Below, piece by piece: positions 6,451 through 9,494 of a stretch of 9,494 bases of DNA (within the stretch, counting starts at the first letter, position 1; each line of letters opens with the position of its first letter). The DNA is from Planctomycetota bacterium. GTDB lineage: Bacteria > Planctomycetota > SZUA-567 > JAFGNG01. Location of the stretch: contig JAFGNG010000011.1 of the NCBI GenBank assembly GCA_016927125.1, positions 1 to 9,494 on the forward strand, given 5' to 3'. A program made the translations under genes and the position numbers. Below the pieces are notes generated by a model. The model had not been told where the DNA came from and did no database searches. It saw only the letters and a list, made by a program, of their open reading frames with translations.

Positions 6451-7233
6451 TTAATCTCCCTTTAGGTTATAATAGATATTATCGTTATTGGGGCCGAAGG
6501 GCAAAGCGCCATCGTTGATGTCGAGGGGTTCGTCTTTGTCAAACTTCTTTGCCTTTTGTGGGGGCTCAAGCGGCCAGACGCTGAAAGTATCGTCTGTGAC
6601 TTTCTTGTTGGCATCCTCCTTGCCATCAGGGCCAAGGCTGTAGATGAAGATCACCGGGTGGATCATGTCGGGATTAATCTCTTCAGGGTCCCCGTCTTCG
6701 TTCAACACTTGGACCCGGTCCGCAAACTCCACAGTATAGATATCCTCGTCATCGGCATCATTAGGATAAAAATCTTTATTTTCGTATTTATCGGTGTAGA
6801 TATATTTAAAGGGCGCGCCAAAGGGGTCGATCAGCCGGTTCTTGGTGTCCAGGAGATCCTGGTTGACCACAAAGTGCTCGCGGAAATCCGGGGTAATGAT
6901 CCCGTTTTGAACCTCTTCGCTCACCATGGTGATATTGTTTTCATGATTATATTTTAATTCTTTTTCTTCTTGGGTGCTTGAGGGTTTGATGGGGGGATAT
7001 TTCTGCGGCTCGGGATAAAAGCCGAATTCGGTCTTGAAGGATTCCAGGGCGAGGTAGAGGGTTTTAATCCGGGTAAAGGTAACCGCGTTGTTGGCGTCGG
7101 TCTTGAGGGTATTCATGGCGACAATCCCAAGCCCCATGAGAATGGAAATAATCGCGATCACCACCAGCATCTCCGCCAGGGAGAAGCCCCGCCTAGCTCT
7201 GTTCCCGCCGGTTTGTGTTAGACAACTGGACAT
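6451..7233 (-). CDS. GspG-like major pseudopilin (first of three)
   Basis: A 260-residue pseudopilin. The prepilin peptidase site is R-R-G (G16) before F17-S-L-A-E21, followed by a hydrophobic helix to about residue 42. Glu at +5 is the residue needed for filament assembly. Further on come a F-x-x-E-F-G-F-Y-P helix end (about 66-74), D-P-F-G-A-P-F (136-142), S-L-G-P-D-G (199-204) and D-D-T-x-S-V-W-P (214-221). These match the D-P-W-G-x-P and S-x-G-x-D-G motifs and the Asp-rich calcium site of GspG, the main subunit of the type II secretion pseudopilus. It is much longer than ordinary GspG (about 140-150 residues), with Asp/Glu/Lys-rich insertions. The ATG at 7233 has GGGAGG seven bases upstream, and the next gene starts three bases after its stop. 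This is the best G candidate of the three. Confidence 0.88.
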   Translation of the reverse strand: MSSCLTQTGGNRARRGFSLAEMLVVIAIISILMGLGIVAMNTLKTDANNAVTFTRIKTLYLALESFKTEFGFYPEPQKYPPIKPSSTQEEKELKYNHENNITMVSEEVQNGIITPDFREHFVVNQDLLDTKNRLIDPFGAPFKYIYTDKYENKDFYPNDADDEDIYTVEFADRVQVLNEDGDPEEINPDMIHPVIFIYSLGPDGKEDANKKVTDDTFSVWPLEPPQKAKKFDKDEPLDINDGALPFGPNNDNIYYNLKGD

Positions 7234-7270
7234 TAAACAACCTCCCTGTATTTTAAAAAAATCAACTCCC

Positions 7271-7720
7271 CTAAAGAGCTGTCAGTTCCGTTACCTGCCA
7301 AAAGGCGGCCACCATGAAGATCGCCAGGGCGCCGGTGCGGACCAGGATAATGTCCACGCCTGAAACCACGCTGGTGCGGCCGGTCAAGCGTTCTACGAGC
7401 CAGCAATCCAGTTCCGAAAGCTTACGCGCGCCCAGGGCAAGAAAGAGCCCCACCGCCAGACTGACGAGCGATACCGTGAGCCAGGTTACATAAAACATTT
7501 TTTCGGCCCCGGCCAGGCGCTGCCAGGCAAAGCCGAAGAGCAATAGCACCACCACCGCGCCGACGAGTGATGCCGCCAGGAGCGCCCGCCCTGCCCCGTT
7601 CGCCGGGGTGGGAATCCCGGCCGGGAGGTTCGCCATCACCGCCGGGCGCAGGCCCTCGCCCAAGCGCAAATTCCCGAGCGTTTGGGAAAGCATTTTGTCT
7701 TCACTGGTTTCCGTCCACAT
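7271..7720 (-). CDS. Three-helix membrane protein, candidate partner of the sigma factor
   Basis: I do not recognise a family for this 149-residue protein. It has a soluble N-terminal stretch of about 43 residues with an L-x-P-x-V-M-x-N-L-P segment, followed by three hydrophobic helices at about residues 45-67, 76-98 and 120-141. The loop between helices 2 and 3 is charged and includes L-x-E-L-D-C-W-L-V-E-R. A short N-terminal cytoplasmic segment plus membrane helices, encoded directly behind an ECF sigma gene, is the usual arrangement for an anti-sigma factor. However, the zinc-binding H-x3-C-x2-C motif of ZAS anti-sigmas is absent; the only cysteine is near residue 106. The ATG at 7720 is chosen because AAGGA lies eight bases upstream. 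A TTG at 7747 is in frame but has no such site. The pseudopilin genes begin 37 bases after its stop. Confidence 0.75.
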   Translation of the reverse strand: MWTETSEDKMLSQTLGNLRLGEGLRPAVMANLPAGIPTPANGAGRALLAASLVGAVVVLLLFGFAWQRLAGAEKMFYVTWLTVSLVSLAVGLFLALGARKLSELDCWLVERLTGRTSVVSGVDIILVRTGALAIFMVAAFWQVTELTAL

Positions 7721-7753
7721 GGTTTTATTCCTTCTCGATAAAACCAAAACTCT

Positions 7754-8290
7754 TTACAGCTTTTCTCGCAGTTTTTTAACCGCCCGCTGCAACCGCTTGT
7801 CCGCCGCTTCCGGGGTTATGCCCAGCATCCTGGCGGTTTCCGCGCGTCCCAAGCCGCCGGCGTAACGCAAGAGGATGATCTGTCGGTCATTCTCGGCCAT
7901 ATCCTCCATCGCAGCCATGATCCTAAGGTGCTCCTCATTTTGAATCGCTGCCATCGGCGGCTGATCGCCAGGGGCATGTTGCCGCTGCGCTTCAGCTTCA
8001 CGGGCCAGGCCCTGGCGCTGTACGGTGCGATGGCGCACCCAACTGATCGCGTGGTTTCGGCAGATGGCATGCGCCCAGGCAGCGAACTTTTCCGGTTCCG
8101 CAAGGGTGCCCAGGCGGCGATAAGCCTCGATGAAAACCTCCTGTGCGATATCCCGGGAGGCTTCGCGGTCGCCAGTATGCGCATAGGCGGTGGCGGTCAG
8201 CGCTTCGCCGTACCTCTGTACCAGTTCGCCAAAAGCCTCTCGATCTCCAGCAAGAATCGCCTCTACTATGTTAGTATCACTTTTCTTCAT
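7754..8290 (-). CDS. ECF-family RNA polymerase sigma factor
   Basis: A 178-residue sigma-70 family protein with the two-domain ECF layout. It would direct RNA polymerase to a specific promoter set. Region 2 spans about residues 14-88, with the AGD-x-x-AF opening and the DIAQEVFIEAYRRL helix (47-60) that contacts core polymerase and the -10 element. A linker of about 35 polar residues follows. Region 4 (about 125-176) contains the helix-turn-helix around LLRYAGGLGRAETARMLGIT, followed by the recognition helix with its K-R-L-x-R-A-x-x-K-L pattern. I chose the ATG at 8290 because the conserved region begins right after it. An upstream in-frame ATG at 8329 would add 13 Arg-rich residues, and neither start has a strong Shine-Dalgarno. 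It heads the pseudopilin operon, 33 bases before the membrane-protein gene, and may control that operon. The subgroup is not identified. Confidence 0.94.
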   Translation of the reverse strand: MKKSDTNIVEAILAGDREAFGELVQRYGEALTATAYAHTGDREASRDIAQEVFIEAYRRLGTLAEPEKFAAWAHAICRNHAISWVRHRTVQRQGLAREAEAQRQHAPGDQPPMAAIQNEEHLRIMAAMEDMAENDRQIILLRYAGGLGRAETARMLGITPEAADKRLQRAVKKLREKL

Positions 8291-8363
8291 CGCGTTCTCG
8301 CGCAAACGGCGCGGATAGACGCCGTTCATAATAAAGTCGCACCTCGGCAGGAAACTTGGACAG

Positions 8364-8385
8364 AAAACCTGGGTTTAATCCCAAG
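8364..8385 (-). terminator. Weak rho-independent terminator-like hairpin after hisB
   Basis: About 75 bases past the hisB stop, the minus strand reads CTTGGG, a six-base loop ATTAAA, then CCCAGG and TTTT. The stem is six base pairs including one G-U, and the T-tract is short. It could separate the histidine genes from the sigma-factor operon, but the stem is weak. The rest of the 170-base gap (8291-8460) contains no promoter I would defend. Confidence 0.3.
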
Positions 8386-8460
8386 GCTTTGTTATTTCTG
8401 GAGTTATCGGCGAAGAATAGGAATTATTACCCTGTATCATGATCCCGGTCCTTGTGAAAC

Positions 8461-9051
8461 CTACAGCACCCCCTTGCTGCTCGGGATATCTTCTTCGCGA
8501 GGATCATGCGTAACTGCCATCCGCAAGGCGCGGCCGACAGCCTTGAAGGCTGCTTCCAGAATGTGGTGTGGATTTTTTCCTGCCCGCTGTTCAATGTGCA
8601 GGTTGATACCGGCGGAATTGCTCAACGCCTGGAAGAATTCCTGCGCCAGGCAGGTATCGAATTCGCCGACCTTCTCCGCGCCCGCTTCCAGCGTATAAAC
8701 CAGGCGGGGCCTGCCGGACAGGTCGAGCGCCACATCCACGCGCGCCTCATCCATCGGCAGCAGGCAGAAGCCGTAGCGGGTAATGCCTTTCTTGTCGCCG
8801 AGGGCGTGGGCAATGGCCTTGCCCAGCAGCAGGCCGACATCCTCGACCGTGTGGTGGGCATCGACATCAATATCCCCGTGTGCTTCGATCGTCAGATCCA
8901 TCAGGCTATGCCGCACCAGCAGGGTCAGCATGTGATCGAAGAATCCCACCCCGGTTTCGATGGAGTTCTTGCCGCTGCCATCGAGATTGAGCGTCAGGTT
9001 AATATCGGTTTCCTTGGTCTTCCTGGTTTCCTTGGCATTCCTTCCGGCCAT
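8461..9051 (-). CDS. hisB: Imidazoleglycerol-phosphate dehydratase
   Basis: A complete 196-residue monofunctional HisB. It dehydrates imidazole glycerol phosphate to imidazole acetol phosphate, the substrate of the HisC encoded just upstream, using two metal ions (usually Mn) bound by histidines. The signature motifs of both half-repeats are visible: GFFDHM (residues 36-41), D-x-H-H-T-V-E-D (64-71), and K-N-P-H-H-I-L-E-A (159-167). The C-terminus ends in the family-typical S-K-G-V-L. There is no N-terminal histidinol-phosphate phosphatase domain, so it is the stand-alone form and not the fused enterobacterial type. The ATG at 9051 has AAGGAG eight bases upstream. The N-terminal 15 residues are lysine/arginine-rich and slightly longer than usual. 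It follows hisC at 42 bases and may be co-transcribed with it. Confidence 0.97.
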   Translation of the reverse strand: MAGRNAKETRKTKETDINLTLNLDGSGKNSIETGVGFFDHMLTLLVRHSLMDLTIEAHGDIDVDAHHTVEDVGLLLGKAIAHALGDKKGITRYGFCLLPMDEARVDVALDLSGRPRLVYTLEAGAEKVGEFDTCLAQEFFQALSNSAGINLHIEQRAGKNPHHILEAAFKAVGRALRMAVTHDPREEDIPSSKGVL

Positions 9052-9081
9052 GAGTGGTTCTCCTTATGAAACTTGGATGGC

Positions 9082-9110
9082 ATTATAATCACTTCAAGTC
9101 TTGGTGACCC
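9082..9110 (-). promoter_or_regulatory. Possible internal sigma-70-type promoter ahead of hisB
   Basis: On the minus strand a perfect TATAAT (9087 to 9082) sits about 30 bases before the hisB ATG. A weak -35-like GGGTCA lies 17 bases upstream inside the hisC 3' end (3 of 6 matches to TTGACA). The -10 is convincing and the -35 is not. The gap is also short enough for simple hisC-hisB co-transcription. This is pattern recognition only. Confidence 0.25.
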
Positions 9111-9494
9111 TTTTCCCCAGGATCTCCTCCAGCGCGGACAAGAGCGCGTTGATCTCCCGGTCGGTGCCGATTGAAATCCGCAGGCAATCATCCAGCCGCG
9201 GGGTCTTGAAGTAACGCACCAGGATCTTCCTCTCCTTGAGGGCGAGGGAGATCTCCTCGGCTGGCATCGAAGTAAAGCGCGCCAGGACGAAATTAGACTG
9301 TGAGGGGTAGATCTCCTCGGCCAGGAACTGTAACCCCCGCAGGAGATGCTTGCGGGAAGCCAGTACCATTTCAACATTCCGCCGCATGGTCTCCCGGTCG
9401 GTCAAGGCTGCCGTGCCTGCTACCTGCGGCAGGGTGCCAAGGTTATAGGAATCCTTGACCTTGAAGAGTTCCTTGATCACCCGTTCGGCGGCGA
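9094..9494 (-). CDS. hisC: Histidinol-phosphate aminotransferase, C-terminal part (gene cut by window edge)
   Basis: This is the last 132 codons of a PLP-dependent fold-type I aminotransferase. The reading frame is open to the right edge of the window, so the start is outside. HisC converts imidazole-acetol phosphate and glutamate to histidinol phosphate in the cytoplasmic histidine pathway. The visible part is the small C-terminal domain. It has a KDSYN segment (HisC enzymes have a K/R-x-x-Y-N motif just after the PLP-lysine region), a PSQSNFVLAR strand, and LRISIGT, whose arginine normally binds the substrate carboxylate. The PLP lysine itself lies off the window. hisB starts 42 bases downstream on the same strand, which supports HisC over a general aspartate-family aminotransferase. 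An in-frame GTG at 9480 is only an internal valine codon, because similarity continues upstream of it. Confidence 0.9.
   Translation of the reverse strand, partial: AAERVIKELFKVKDSYNLGTLPQVAGTAALTDRETMRRNVEMVLASRKHLLRGLQFLAEEIYPSQSNFVLARFTSMPAEEISLALKERKILVRYFKTPRLDDCLRISIGTDREINALLSALEEILGKRVTKT

Noticed and set aside
7721..7747. Upstream TTG start for the three-helix membrane protein
   Set aside because: The AAGGA that serves ATG 7720 would be inside the coding region, and no site precedes the TTG.
7928..8698. Plus-strand open frame of 256 codons
   Set aside because: It is antisense to the sigma factor and hisB, both certain genes. It shows no motif and no convincing start.
1..9494. tRNA, rRNA, riboswitch, insertion sequence or attachment sites
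   Set aside because: Reading both strands showed no cloverleaf, no transposase or integrase motif, and too little non-coding DNA to hold such elements beyond the small repeat near 1862-1960.

Overview
Every gene I can support lies on the minus strand, so the window reads from right to left. It opens with the end of a histidine biosynthesis cluster (the 3' part of hisC, then hisB). A 170-bp gap with a weak terminator-like hairpin follows. Next come an ECF-type sigma factor, a small three-helix membrane protein, and seven consecutive genes with type IV pilin/type II secretion pseudopilin N-termini. The last of these runs off the left edge. Base composition is moderately GC-rich and coding density is high.

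The seven pilin-like genes follow the classical gspG-H-I-J-K order of type II secretion operons, but with three GspG-like major pseudopilins in tandem: G (7233-6451), G-like (6447-5719), G-like (5709-4888), H-like (4891-4205), I-like (4188-2884), J-like (2840-2040) and K-like (1992 to the edge). Gaps are 3 to 47 bases, one junction is an ATGA overlap, and most genes have a good Shine-Dalgarno. Together with the sigma factor and membrane protein this looks like one operon of about 8.3 kb or more. No secretion ATPase, inner-membrane platform, secretin or prepilin peptidase gene is visible, so the pseudopilus would have to use a machine encoded elsewhere or beyond the left edge.

The most unusual feature is a tryptophan/tyrosine-rich repeat of about 50 to 70 residues. 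Its core is W-x5-Y-x2-G-[DEQ]-x-[VI]-x-P, followed by an aromatic-x-Cys, a [S/T]-rich E-P-[DE]-W-like stretch and D-G-[ST]-x-x-W. It occurs four times in the I-like protein and at least four times, with a fifth starting at the edge, in the K-like protein. The pattern resembles small aromatic carbohydrate-binding modules (CBM5/12-like) and repeats known from phage and surface proteins. In known type II systems GspH, I, J and K form the pseudopilus tip. Repeats confined to the I- and K-like members therefore suggest a tip decorated with binding modules. This is an inference, not something the sequence proves.

The organism cannot be named from the sequence. Large Asp-rich pseudopilin sets behind a sigma factor, and what looks like an interspersed GC-rich repeat near the K-like start, are in keeping with the Planctomycetota/Verrucomicrobiota/Lentisphaerota group or a related uncultured phylum. 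I hold that only loosely.
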